From Combretum micranthum (Eukaryota; Streptophyta; Magnoliopsida; Myrtales; Combretaceae), in assembly GCA_024138025.1 (NCBI GenBank), contig JAMXBD010000573.1, positions 744,001-808,000 of the forward strand: a stretch of DNA of 64,000 nt. Direction: 5' to 3'. Under the pieces are notes generated by a model. The model was not told the DNA's origin, did no database searches, and saw nothing but the letters and a program-made list of their open reading frames with translations. How positions within the stretch are numbered: position 1 is the stretch's first letter; every line of letters starts with the position of its first letter. Positions 47,470 through 59,900 of this stretch are shown here, piece by piece. Position numbers and translations under genes: made by a program.

Positions 47470-48359
47470 AGTAATGCTGAAGACTTTATTCAATAATGAG
47501 TTATAAATCAATGTTGGTTGAATGAGAATATAAAGGTATGCAAATAGGTTAAATGATATGGTTGGACTTGTCCACTATGGTTTGTAAGTTTAATGAACAA
47601 ACCCATCAATCTAGTATATTTTTCTATTTGATCCACTTGTATGTATCTTTAGCCCATTTAACCCATTTATGATAATAAGACAAGATGTATATAATGAAGA
47701 AAATTAAGTTTGGGTTATACATATATACGGTAATTAATTTCAATTTTATTGCTATTTCACTTACTTATATATAAGTAGAAGTTTATTAAAATAATCTATT
47801 AGATAATGGGTTACGCTTGAATCGACAAAATTATAATTAAGAGAATGTAACGACGCATGTGCACTAATGCATCGTTGCTTGTTTCCATTAACATATAAGA
47901 TTTAAGCTCAATTACAAAAGCCCACAAATAATGCTACATCAATAGCCATTGTCTCTAGACCTTTTTTTTTTTTTCCTTTTTAATAGGTGGGATAATGGGC
48001 TCATGCACCTTGTCTTGAGTGTGCCACTCTAGTTCGTTAGTTAAGTGGATCAACTATAGTTAACCTCTTGTAAATAGGCTGAAAAAGGTCAACCAAAATC
48101 CATTTTCAAAAAGAATTAAAAATGGGTGGCTTATCTGTAACACTCGTTTGCACAATTCTAAAAGTGAAATCTAAAATACACATGCAACCCCCACATTGAG
48201 AATGCATAGAATCTATCTATGATTAGCAAGATAATATCTTTTAAAGTAATTTTTTTTTTAGTCTCTCTCTTTGTTTTTTTTCTTTCACAAAGAGAAAAAT
48301 AATTCATTATGAATACTATGTAGAGAACGCATATGTGATAATTATAAAAGCATACATAA
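47470..48359. other. Intergenic stretch
   Basis: AT-rich DNA without a recognisable gene; T-run at 47960-47974. Confidence 0.45.
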
Positions 48360-48715
48360 ATTAATTTTGAGATATTAAATTTATTATATTATTTACTATA
48401 TTATATAGTTTAGTTACATAATTATATATAAGAAAAAATATAAATATTACTTTTGGCAAACTAGACTATGCTTATATATACCTGTATCGAAAAGGTATAT
48501 TAAAAAAGTTGCATGATATTAAATTGTCGTGTGCTACTTATGATGTAATATAATAGACTAATAGTATACAATAAAGATATATTAAGAAGGCTTGTGTTAT
48601 TATGTTATTATATTTATTTATTATGTAAACCATGATAATCATAATTTGTATCTAATAAAATGGTATATATAGTTATTTGCATATTTGATTTTAAGCATAT
48701 TGATAACAAAAGCTC
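48360..48715. repeat. AT-rich repeat block A
   Basis: Shares with block C the TATTATTTACTAT..TAGTT.AGTTACATAATTAT segment. With block B it shares an almost uninterrupted match of about 31 bp starting at 48536 (CTTATGATGTAATATAATAG onward) and the following ATGTAAACCATGATA..TTTGCATATTTGATT. Non-coding. Confidence 0.6.
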
Positions 48716-48959
48716 TTAATTGTTTTATGAGATTTCCTTTCTCTTTTGATTTTTCATTTAAGTTTTAAGTCGTTACAAAGACTTAATCATTCCATATTAA
48801 TTATATTGATTAATTGACCATAGGTAACATTAGAAAGTTCTTGAGAATTATAAGTTTTTATTATTCTTTATTTAACTTTATTAGCAAATAATTTTGGTGA
48901 TCCTATTATAAACCTTTATTTCTAATAAGATGCATTGTAATCTTCTCTTGAAAAAACTT

Positions 48960-51450
48960 TAGTTGAGAAAATGTCTTTGTGCCATCTAAAGTCATTAAAA
49001 GTTGGACATCTTAAATTCTATAATATCTCTCCACTTCCCCTCCTCCTCCTCTAAATCCAATAGGATCTCTTATAAAGTGTTTCATAATAGCATGAAGAAG
49101 AGTGGAAAATGCATTTTCTTTTTCATATATGACATTATCTATTTGAAGAAACCTGTTGACAATTTATATATAATGTATTTCATCTTCAGTGACGAGGTTT
49201 TCCCACCAACCTTTAGCATACGGTAAATCTTGTTCTTAGTAGTACACAGTTTTATGATCAAAATTTCCATTTAGTTTTTAGGCATTTGAAGCAATTATCG
49301 TTTGATTCAATACATCTAAAATATTATATTCAAAATAGCATCAACGTTCCATTAAGATGTCCTTTCCAGCATATTGATTTTGATCACATAAAATTTTTCT
49401 TTTGTAAAGAATTTGGTGGTGAGGTTCTAGGATTTAGTTCTTTAATAAGTCCAAAAGTTAGCTTTTTTTGTTCATTTTTTATTTTATGAATATTGACTTC
49501 TTTTTGAGAACTGACTCATTAATTCTTCTATCTCTTAATGAATTGTGTTAATACTAAGCTTAGATTTTCCTAAATCTATTTTGCTTTGCTTTTGTGAAAT
49601 CTCTTATAATAATTCGTCACTTTTGCTAAACTTGAATTTTTGAATATCCGAAGGATAAATAGGTTTTGATGAAGAGGAATTTATTAGGGAAGAGGAGATT
49701 GAAAGATTATTTTTTAGAATTTTCTTAGTTTCTCTTTTTCTTTATCTTGTTTCTTTGCTAACATTGTTTATGTCCTATGAGTTTGTTGACTAATTTTATA
49801 TGAAATTTGATAAGTGCAGTTGTTTTGAGCTTTTATAGCTCTTATATCAATATTTTCCCCTGTAATCTTCTTAAAAGGAGAAGCTTTTATAATTTCATCT
49901 TGAATGTTAGTTTATACTTCTTGAAGAGGCGTGTGTGTTGAAACCACTTGGCCTTTTTAATAATTTTATAAATTAGTTAGTTTTTCTAATGGTTGAATAA
50001 AAGTCTTTTATGTCTGATCAAAATATTCATAAAACCTTTTGGAAAAAGGGTTTATCTCTTAAGTTATGTTGCATGTCATTATACTACATAGCCTGATTTA
50101 ATAAGTTTTTTCTTTTAAAAAAGTTTGAAAGTAAGTTCTTTTGTTTCTTTCATTTTCATCATAATGAAAATCATTTTTTTAAGAATTTTGTAGATTCCAA
50201 AAGGTTCTCTATTATTAATAACATTTAATTCATTTATTCGAAAATAAGTTGGAGAGTTTTATTGATAAAATGTTCGAGTATGGATTCTTATTATTAGTAG
50301 AACCTAATTCATTTATTTGAAAATAAGTTGGAGAGTTTTATTGATAAGTGGGTATGATTTTTTTATTAATAAAACCTAATTCATTTATTTGAAAATAAGT
50401 TGGAGAGTTTTATGATAAACAAGTTCCCTATGGATGGATTAAAATCTACACCCTTAATTTTATAGGATCCTTTTCTATTTTGACAAATTCTCATCTTCAT
50501 TACTTTTACTAGGTTGATTAAAGGTTCTTAAATTATTAAGTCTATTGGCATATTCTAAGACCACGTGAAGGCTAAGACTAGGGCTAGAGGATTAAATAAA
50601 AGGGGCAAATGGTCTTTTGTTGGTAATCCTCAAAACTTGAATTCTAATACTATCATTATTAAATCATTGAGTAAAAGATGACTCTTATTTGAAACACTGG
50701 GTGTAGGAGGAAGTACTTCTTCAATGAGCCATTCCTCAAGAAGCGATACTTCTTCCAATCAGGGTCTTAGGAGTGAAACTAATGAGTTTTTGTGTTTGCT
50801 TTTAAGAGAATGGTTTTTCCATTTGGTGATGTCTTCTTAGCTTTAGGATAATGTTTAATTTCGTGACTTTATAATATTTATAAAAATTAAGGCCATAGTT
50901 TAGTTCCTTCAATAAAATTACTATTTTGAGATCAAATATGCAGAACTAAATTATCTAAAGTTCTTGGATCATCTAACTTTGTTGTAAAATTTAGATAACA
51001 CTTAGTATGCTGTGGTTTTATGTAAATTGATTTGAAACATGTAAAGTTGTTCATTAAAATTACATTCTTGGCATCTCTAAACAATGATTTATACCTAACT
51101 TAGGCTAAGGTTTAATAGAAACTTGAATAAGACCACATGAAGATAATTATATTTTTCTTTTCTATGCTTTGCTATTGAAGATTCATAAGTAATTTAATAA
51201 CTCCATGTTTTCAATTAATGAATATTTTTTTTTTATGGTCTTAATTATTATCATGTTTTAAACTAAACTATTGTTTGATAAATTTCTTTAGTTTTTTTTA
51301 AGATATTGACTAATTTTGAAGATTTTGTTCTACTTGAGCTATTTTTACCTCATGTTAATTTTCTATATCTTGATTTTGGTCAGAATATAGAGAAAACGAG
51401 CTTCTACTACTAGTACTAGAAGATGATCTTTTTAGTAAATCATCTTAACT
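48960..51450 (-). pseudogene. Endogenous pararetrovirus-like (Caulimoviridae) remnant
   Basis: Decayed minus-strand coding sequence. A Ser/Arg-rich open start lies near 51435-51350. A segment resembling the viral movement-protein domain follows at about 51120-50830 (LIQVSIKP and FDLKIVILLKELNYG are readable). Then come a polar linker with repeats (50.4-50.2 kb), IIKASPFKKITGENIDIRAI near 49900, and a capsid-like piece at about 49210-48970 (KGWWENLVTEDEI; STLLHAIMKHFIRDPIGF). Stops and frame changes are frequent. Protease, reverse transcriptase and RNase H are absent, so this is a 5' portion only. The family call rests on remembered resemblance of order and short motifs. A gag-like host retroelement is the alternative. 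Confidence 0.45.
50222..50415 (-). repeat. Three tandem 72-80-bp units in the viral-like remnant
   Basis: AATTCATTTATT(T/C)GAAAATAAG plus TTGGAGAGTTTTAT recurs near 50229, 50309 and 50379. On the minus strand each unit reads NSPTYFQINELG in one frame. The intervening bases differ, so this is a coding-style repeat or a slippage product in the linker. Confidence 0.75.
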
Positions 51451-51494
51451 TAATTAATTTTAACTGCATCACAAATTAATTAATTATTATCGCG

Positions 51495-51515
51495 GGAACA
51501 CCTATACCAACGGTT
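51495..51515 (-). other. Possible primer-site relic upstream of the viral-like frame
   Basis: The minus strand reads TTGGTATAGGTGTTCC just 5' of the Ser/Arg-rich start. It weakly resembles the TGGTATCAGAGC type used by Caulimoviridae. Weak evidence. Confidence 0.2.
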
Positions 51516-51641
51516 CACTACCTTTTTTTTTAGGCTTATGTTGGGACTATAATTCTGCCTTACTGCATAAATTAATTAATCAATTTGTTAAACGATTAAA
51601 TATTAATTAAGAAAATTTGAGAAAATAAGAAATATATTCTC

Positions 51642-51935
51642 CTTATGATGTAATATAATAGACTAATAGTATGCAAATAAAGATATATCAAGAAGGTTCA
51701 AGTGATATTAGATTATTATATATTATTTTTATGTAAACCATGATATATCAAATTAATCTGTATCTAATATAGTGGTATAGTTGTTTGCATATTTAATTGT
51801 AATAAACATTACTATAAAGATAATTTTATAATTTATTTCATTTCATTAAACATTTCTAATACCAAGGTAAAACATGAGATTGGAAGTGAAATATTTCTAC
51901 TACATATATATACTTTTTCTATAAATTTTTCTTTT
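51642..51935. repeat. AT-rich repeat block B
   Basis: Begins with the same CTTATGATGTAATATAATAG as block A and continues parallel to block C (ATGATATATCAAA, TTTGCATATTTAATTGTAATAAAC, TTCATTTCATT..ACATTTCTAATA). A partly similar tail recurs at about 52105-52210. Confidence 0.6.
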
Positions 51936-52489
51936 TTTGTTTTTCCTTCATAATTTATATTCATTTGTATCTAATCCAAAAAATTTTATGATCTGTTATG
52001 TCTTTAACAAATTGTTTTTGTTGGTTATTTACGGATTAAATGATATCTAATTAAAAATATTTATACTCATTTATATACTTTCCTATGATATAAGTGGATT
52101 TTCCTTTCATTTCCTCTCATATTTACAGTGTTATAGCTATCTGTATCAAATCACAAAAAATTCTATGATTTCTTTATACCTTTTAACGAATCTGTTTTGT
52201 TTATTATTTAATAGTTTAATTTTTGTCCCACCACTATTTACAATACTAAGTGTATTAATTATCATATTCATTTTGATTATTGGAAGTTTCCCATCATGGT
52301 ATACAAGAGGTCTGGCAAACTAAGTTAATCTCTTCTCTTTACAAAGGAAATTTCAAGTTTCCATAATTGAAGATCTTATGAAAGGAGCAACAAAGAAGAA
52401 CATGACTTTTCAATTTCTGCTTTAATTTATTATTAATACTATTCTACATAAGAAAACACAGTAACATTAAAAAATAGATATATATTTTT

Positions 52490-52935
52490 TAGATATCAAA
52501 CTATCAATATATTATTTACTATTTTTATAGTTGAGTACATAATTATTGTATAATATATATGCATAATATTACTTCTACCGACATAGATCATGCCTACGTA
52601 ATTTATTGTGTAATATAATTTTTTATTATACACATACCTATATAAATAAATATATATATTATGCTGCTTATGATATATCAGTAGCATACAAATGATAAAA
52701 GTTTGTGTGATAGTAGATTTCATACATTTATATAATGCAGACATGATATATCAAACTGAATAGTATCAATAGTAATACACATAAATGTTTGCATGTTTGA
52801 TTTTAATAAACGTTGTATAACAATAATTTTACAATTATATCTCGTTTCATTCAACTTTTCTATAATATTAACGTAAAAAAGTATGAAACTCAAAATAAAA
52901 ATATATTTACTCATTCATATGCATTTTTAAACTGT
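52490..52935. repeat. AT-rich repeat block C
   Basis: Parallels block A in its first half and block B in its second (ACATGATATATCAAACTG, TTGCATGTTTGATTTTAATA, CGTTTCATTCAACTTTTCTA). Minus frames at 52496-52914 are translations of this AT-rich repeat. Confidence 0.6.
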
Positions 52936-53540
52936 TTTATAACTACTTATATTTAATCATACTAAAAATTTCACATATTCAATTTTTTAGTTGAACGGTT
53001 CATAGATTATGATATTTAAATTATATACTATTGAAATACTAAATAGAATTATATTATTTATGATAATAAACTTTACGATTACTTTGACAGGAACCACGGA
53101 ATCGAGGAAAGTCACAAGATGCAAGCAAAGTAATGTTGATGATTCCTCTTTTTCGCATGGGGAAGTTTCAATTTTCAGAGATCATGTAAAAGGACTCAAC
53201 AAAGAAGATTCCTCAATTTTATACCATGACGCCAGTGTCTTATGCGGTTGGCCAAACTGTATTCAACGTCAATCTCAACCGTCAGATTTTCTCTCATATT
53301 CAATATTTTTCTTCACGCGCTAAAAACTTCCTTCTTGTCATAAATGGTAGGTTAACAAAATAAAAAAAAAAAAAAAACAACAAAAATATAGAAAACAAAA
53401 TAAAAAAAAAATCCTATCCCGCGGTTTTCTCAACATAATAAAAAAAGGCAACTAAGAGAAATTAAATTTATAATTTATTTCAGTTCAAACCAAAAAGTGC
53501 TTAAAATCAAAATTCCTTGAAAAGTAAAAAACAATTAACA
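52936..53540. other. Upstream region of the flippase gene
   Basis: A 104-codon plus frame (53009-53323) covers a GC-richer patch at 53085-53300 with no known family; it may be promoter or old exon-like debris. A-runs at 53361-53377 and 53402-53411. Confidence 0.4.
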
Positions 53541-53735
53541 GAAAGAATAAAGAGAAAGAAAGAAAAGGAGAGAGAGAGAAAAACAAAGAAAAGAGTGAGA
53601 AAGGAGATGGTTAATTTAGGAGTTATTGTGTTGCTCTGATCTTGAAGCCTGGTTGGGAAGCGAATCGCCATCGCTGATTCGTGATTGGGTGAGTTTGCCT
53701 TCGGATCGGAGCGAGTTAGGTTTTCTTTATTGAAG
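53541..53735 (+). promoter_or_regulatory. Probable 5' UTR of the ALA3-like gene
   Basis: A GA-rich tract (53541-53612), common in plant core promoters and 5' leaders, precedes the start codon by about 130 bases. No upstream ATG lies in frame with the protein: the frame is open back to 53685 but begins at a TTG there. No clear TATA box was found. Confidence 0.4.
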
Positions 53736-53912
53736 ATGAACGGGTGGGAGAGGGTTAAGTCTTCTCATTCAAGATTTGGTCGCCTTTCAAATATAAGCAG
53801 CGACGACCGTCCATCTAGAACGGTTCGACTCGGTCGAGTCCAACCGCAAGCTCCTACTCATCGGACTATCTACTGCAATGATCGCGAGGCCAATCTCCCC
53901 GTTCGATTCAAG
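53736..53912 (+). CDS. ALA3: ALA3-like exon 1
   Basis: 59 codons from the chosen ATG, ending ..VRFK before [26 protein letters not shown] and [13 protein letters not shown] are the conserved N-terminal cytosolic segment of ALA3. Ser/Arg-rich residues precede it. Confidence 0.93.
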
Positions 53913-56900
53913 GTCAGTTCTCTAATCTACATATACATATATTTTTAATTCATTGGGTATTTGTTTGGGGTGTTTTGAGGTTTTGGGTTTAATTAGTTTT
54001 TTTTCCCCCGAGATATCTGATATGAGGTTTTAGGTTTAATGGATTGAAGGAAGTTGAATAAGAACAGGAGCTGTTCTGGCATAAAACCATCTTTTCTTTC
54101 TCCTGTTTATAGGAATTGGTCTCGTTAGTCGAAATGATGATTCAGTTTGTTTAGTGTATTCAAGAATTAAATCTATTGGCAGGCCTATTTATTAAGCTAA
54201 TATGTAAAAGTGATGTTGACTCTGTGCTTTTCATTTTTTTTGGCCATATGTTGACCCTGTTCATGATTGTCAAATTTTGTGTTCTCATAGTCGGAGAGCT
54301 GAATTTACGTGCATCTATAGGGAATAAACATTAGTGGACACAAAGCTTATGGGCAAAGATTTATGTGGGAATTATACAAGAATGCTTTTAGTTTCTAGTT
54401 TTAGTGTTGGAGTAAATATAGATATAGAATTTTAAATGCTACTGTCAAGTTGATAATGGATTCTGACGATGGAAGAAAATGATGCAGCGAGGAAGTCCGT
54501 TAGGCATGTTAGTTGAGTAGATGTTTTATGTTGCCGACCGGACCAAACAGTTTTGATGGATAGATTCTGGTTTTTCATAGTACACTAGACTTTAGAGCAT
54601 TGTCATTATGGGTTGAGAAAGAGTTTGATTCTTATCCTTGTCGGATGTGTTTTCTTCTTATATGCGATGTGTACATGCTGGAGGTTTTGCTTACTTGGTT
54701 CTATTTTCTTGTTATGGATGTGGATTAATAAAGGGCAATGCCATCTCTACAACCAAGTACAACTTCCTTTCATTTTTACCAAAAGGGCTGTTTGAACAGG
54801 TAATTGTTTTGAACTTTGGTGAAAAATAAGATCCCTCTTGCTTATATATGATAGTTATATATCTGTAGTGTAACTTGCTGATTGATCATGTCTTCACATT
54901 GACAGTTTAGGCGAGTTGCAAATTTGTACTTTCTCATGATATCAATTTTATCAGCAACGGAGTTTAGGTAAGCAAACCAAATTTCTAGTTGTTTGCTTGG
55001 AGTAATTTGACTGTGCATCATCTTATACTCTGATGCTTTGGAAGTTAGAACAAACTCCTAATGATGATACCTTCAGATTTTTATTGCCTTTTGCTTTCAT
55101 ATATCTAAATTTATCTTCTTGCATGGTCTGCTCTCCACTGTTTTATTACCCAGGAAGAAAAGTTTCCCTATAGTTGATGTGCTTGGGGGATTTTGAACTG
55201 CTAACTGCTTGCTTAGAGCATATGAAATAGTTGGATGATTAGCCTCTTTGCAGGCTTGAGTTCACTTATGGTTAAGGTTAACTGCATGCTCCGGTGTTTC
55301 CTCAGTTGGAGCTTAGAGTCTTATGGAGACATTTTTTTTCTTGCCACTTAAAATTTTATTTGCAACAACTAATTTTTTGAACATGAAACCTTCTTGTCCA
55401 TATACAGACTGTAAACTACTATTTGCCTAATGGCTTTTACTAGAATTCATTGCTGAAGATAGTTTGTCAATATTACTAGTATTATTCTTATAGGAATATG
55501 TATTTGGAATTTGGACTAGCCGCTGATTAACATGCAACTGCTTCTGGCCATATATAATTTTAGAATGATTAGGATGCTTTACTTCTGTCGGGTGCTTTTG
55601 CTTTGGCCAAATAGCATGTCACATCACATGAATGCATTTCTCACATGCATGCTCATGGTGCTTGGAGTCCAGAGGATTCAGAAAATTATTCTAGGATTGT
55701 GGTTCTGCAAATAGGTATGTTAGAATTAAATCTCCATTAAGAACTATAAAAATGAGATTCCATTTTCCCTTCAAAAATTGACATTAAAGAGGGATGATTG
55801 GTTTCTGACATTTTTTATGGGGAAAGTCGATATGTTCTTTTCAGCATTTTTGAAGGAATTTTGAATAAAACTGGACCAACTTTTGAGAGTTTAAACTTTA
55901 TGTTTATACTTATACAGAAATGATAAGAATGTTCCATAAGCAACGTATTAGTTATATCACAAGTCGTTTGGAAAATCTTTGGTAGCTGACTCTTTTACAG
56001 CTCGACTAGCGTGGGTTTTGCTCGTATTTGTGTTGAAATGGATGCTAATAGTGATTTTGTAAACATAATGTGGTCAAACATGTTGATGGAAAAAGATTCT
56101 TGTGGAGATGAATACCAATAGAAGCCTGAGCAGTTCTGAGTGTGGGGTCTTTGGACATTCTAGTGTTACTTGTCCTGCAAAGACAATAAGGCCTTCACAT
56201 GATTCTATTGATGTACATGTGGCCTCTTTCTACTAGATGGCCAAAGAAATTTTGGATAAAGAGGTCAAGGAGGCGGCAACATCTTAGGATCTTTCAACTC
56301 CATCTAGTTCTTTTCAAAACCGAGTTGATGTTTGTGCTACTAAGCTTGCTTCTGAAGAGCATGGTGAAGCTATTGACTCTATACCTGTCTTTGATAGTGT
56401 TTAGAGTTTGGGCGAGGTTTCTAGTGTTTAGGGATTTCAGAGCTTGACCCTCCTTTTGATATGACACTAGCAGATTTTCTTGATGACATCAAGTTCTCTG
56501 GCCTTGGCTCTCGAAAGCTCAAATCTAGAGTTTCGTGTGCCAAGAAGAAGAAAAAAGAGTAGACATCGGTCTAAGACCTAGTGCACAGGCTCTTTGTATG
56601 CTCTTTTGTTTTATAGGTTGCGATTAGGAGTTTTTTTCTCTTGTTGTATGATGTTTGTCTATAAGGTGTTTTTTTTTTTTTTCTTTTTGTGTCTTTTGTT
56701 TTACCATTTGTATCTTTCCCTTTTTCATTGGAAAAAAAAAAAAAAAGCTGATCTTACCCAAAAAAGAAATGATAAGAATGGCAAAATGAAAATATGACAA
56801 ATTGGCCTCATAATCTAAAAATCCCTTTTAATTTTAGCCAAAGAAAGAATGAAAAAGTGACTATTGGTAGGTCTTAAGTGAGGCTATGGAGTAATGCTGA

Positions 56901-59900
56901 AAGAATAACTCTTGGATATAGGTCACTGGGTTCTAAATTATCCTGAAATTCAATGCATCAGATTCACCTGAAATATTTCACAAACCCTTATACTTCTGTT
57001 CACCTTGTTTTAACTTTGTAAAATTTTCTGAATGTAAGTGCCAATATTCTCACTTATTTTTGTGATGCAGTCCTGTGAGCCCAATAACGAATATGGTCCC
57101 TCTCAGTTTGGTTCTTCTTGTCTCACTCTGTAAAGAGGCTTATGAGGATTGGGTAAGGAATGCCTCATGGTTTTATCATTATTCATGCTGGCACAAGAAT
57201 CTCATACATAAGAAACACGTCACTTGGTTATACATGGTTAGCATGAGTGTGCATCCATCCAAGCAAGGTCCTGAAAGTTTTGATTCTGAATTGTTGTTTC
57301 CAGAAACGTTTTCAAAATGATATGGCAGTAAATAATACTCCTGTGGAGGTATTGCAAGATCAACAATGGGTGCGTATCTCTTGGAAGAAGTTGCAGGTTG
57401 GAGACATTGTGAAAGTAAGGTTACTTCAGCATAAGGCTACTTTCCCTTTTTTTATTTTTTCCCCTTTAAACTTCTCGAAGACGTCTGTCTTTTAATTATG
57501 TTCACTATCTGTTAGATATGTAGAATTATTTGATCTCGTTCCTTGAGTTGCTGTTTTGTTAGTTACACGTTTGGAAAGAACCGACTCAGATATGGAACAG
57601 CTGCCTGGCCTTGCAATTTGTAATTTGATAAAAGGGCCTGGCTCATCCATGAGCCAGCATCCGTCTGGCAAAAATGGAACCACCAGTAACTCCTGATTTT
57701 CCCTTGCTTAAAAGAACTTCACGATGAAAATTGGTTGGATTGGATCTTAAACTGGAACTGGTAACTGTCTTAGTCGAGGGTTCTGGTGACTGTCCTGAAA
57801 CTGTGGGAACGTTCCTGGTTTGTCCATATTAGTATTTAGAATCACAGGTTCTGGTGACCTCATTTCCTGTTGTTAGAGGGGTCAAAATTGCAGAACGAAT
57901 ACTAATCTGTTGCAATTATTATCAAATAAAGGGAGGGAATAAATGACACATATGAAATGACATGGTATTTTGGCTCAGAGATTCTTGTCAAGAATATCCA
58001 TGTTTATTATTATACACTTCACACCGACATAAAAACATAAGGCAAACATGATGGCCTTTACTGCGTTTTTCTGGAAATCTTTTATTTGTTAAGCACCTTA
58101 CTTTTTGTTGCATTTTTGAACCCTGACAGTTGTCTGGTGGGTGTGGGATTCCTTCTTCATTTTATTATTCTGGCATATTCTTCAGTTTTCTGCACAAGTA
58201 TGCTGTATGACCATCCCTTCTGCTGTTATGCATACATTTTGGTCAGTAATTCTGTTGCATCTGCTTCCTGCAACATTTTGCAGGTTAAGCAGGATGGATT
58301 CTTTCCAGCAGATCTACTTTTCCTTGCTAGTACAAATGCTGATGGTATCTGCTACATTGAGGTTTGATTTACTTTTCTCAGTACTGTGTGTTTCTGTTGT
58401 TTTGTCTTTGTTTCATTGTTTGACTTTGGTGGTGCAAACTTTTTTGTGTTCTAGACAGCTAATTTAGATGGTGAAACAAATTTGAAGATCCGAAAAGCTT
58501 TGGAAAGGACTTGGGATTATACAACTGCTGAGAAGGCATCAGAATTCAGAGGTTTCTGATCATCCAGTGTCAATTGTTTCTTTGTTCTGCTTCATGGGGG
58601 TTTTGTTCATTACAAATAGTTTATATCAATTACCCAAAAGAATAAATTACCAATGGTTTTTGAATTATGGAAAGTGAAATGGCTATTGAGAGGAGTGACA
58701 TGACTTATTACCAATTTTTACTTTTTGTGTAGCAAGTAAATAGCTGATACTCTTTTGTTCACTTTATGTTACTTTTTCGAATGTTCTTGTATAAGGGATA
58801 TAGATATGATGGAATGAAGTACCAAAGAAAAATTTAAACTAAGCTGGCTGTCCTGCAAATGCTAATTGGGGTCCTTTATATTGGAATAATCATGCTACTT
58901 TGAAGAGATTCATTGCTGAAATATACCCTCACTATTTTATCCTTAGTCGATATTTCTAATTGACAATTTAACCATGCTGTGGTTCTCTCTAGTGTTAGCT
59001 TTGGGGAATAGACGTGCGTTTAATAGGATCCTTTGTTTCTTTTCTGCAGGTATAAGTGCTAAATTATTTTGTCTGTTTTTCAATCATATTTAATTTACTA
59101 AATATATTAACTTATCTAAAAATTCAGGTTGTATTTTATATGTAGCTATATATGTATATCAACAATCTTTCATGCATGTCGGTGGGTTGAGACATTGATT
59201 AAGGGCCATTGCATGGATTGCTGAGTCATAAAAGAGTCAAGGGTCTGAACTGGGACATTTAGATATGTATTCATGATGAATACATTATTAACTAAAGTCA
59301 ACTCATTTAGAAATTTAGGGTCTATTTGTTTTGTTATGTTTATGTTGTTTGGGTTTATATTTTTGTTCTTTTCAAGCAGACTGTTTGTCAAAACATATAT
59401 GAATGAAAATAGATATTTTTATTGATAAATTGATCAAATAGACCAGATAAGCAAATACTGATATGGAATGGATATGATACAAATACGATGAAAAAACGGA
59501 GCTTTTGACAGGCACAGGTTTTTTATTCACTTAAACAAAACAAAAAAAAAACACTTTCTATCAGTTGAACGAAAGACAGTTTCTACTAAAGTCATATTTT
59601 ATAACTCTACTTATTGGATATAATAACACAGCAGCAACAGCAACAAGATGATTTTTTTTCAAACTAACTGTTGAATCTACTAAAAAAAATGTTATTAAGG
59701 TCAATGAATTATTTGAGATTGTGGCTATTTTGGTTCATAAGAGGCTGTTGTTGTACCCATGTTAGTGAAGTTACCATTCTTTTTTTTTTTTGATAATTGC
59801 GAAGTTACTTTTCTCTATGTTATTTAGAGATGAAACTTTTGTAAATTTGCTGATTATTTCAGGTGAAGTGCAATGCGAACAACAAATAATCGTTGTACAC

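Noticed and set aside
53009..53323. 104-codon frame upstream of the flippase gene
   Set aside because: No family match; the first third is AT-rich repeat and the rest shows no splice or coding evidence.
58086..58467. 93- and 108-codon frames
   Set aside because: They read from intron 5 into exon 6 or in the wrong frame across it; only 58284-58361 is coding.
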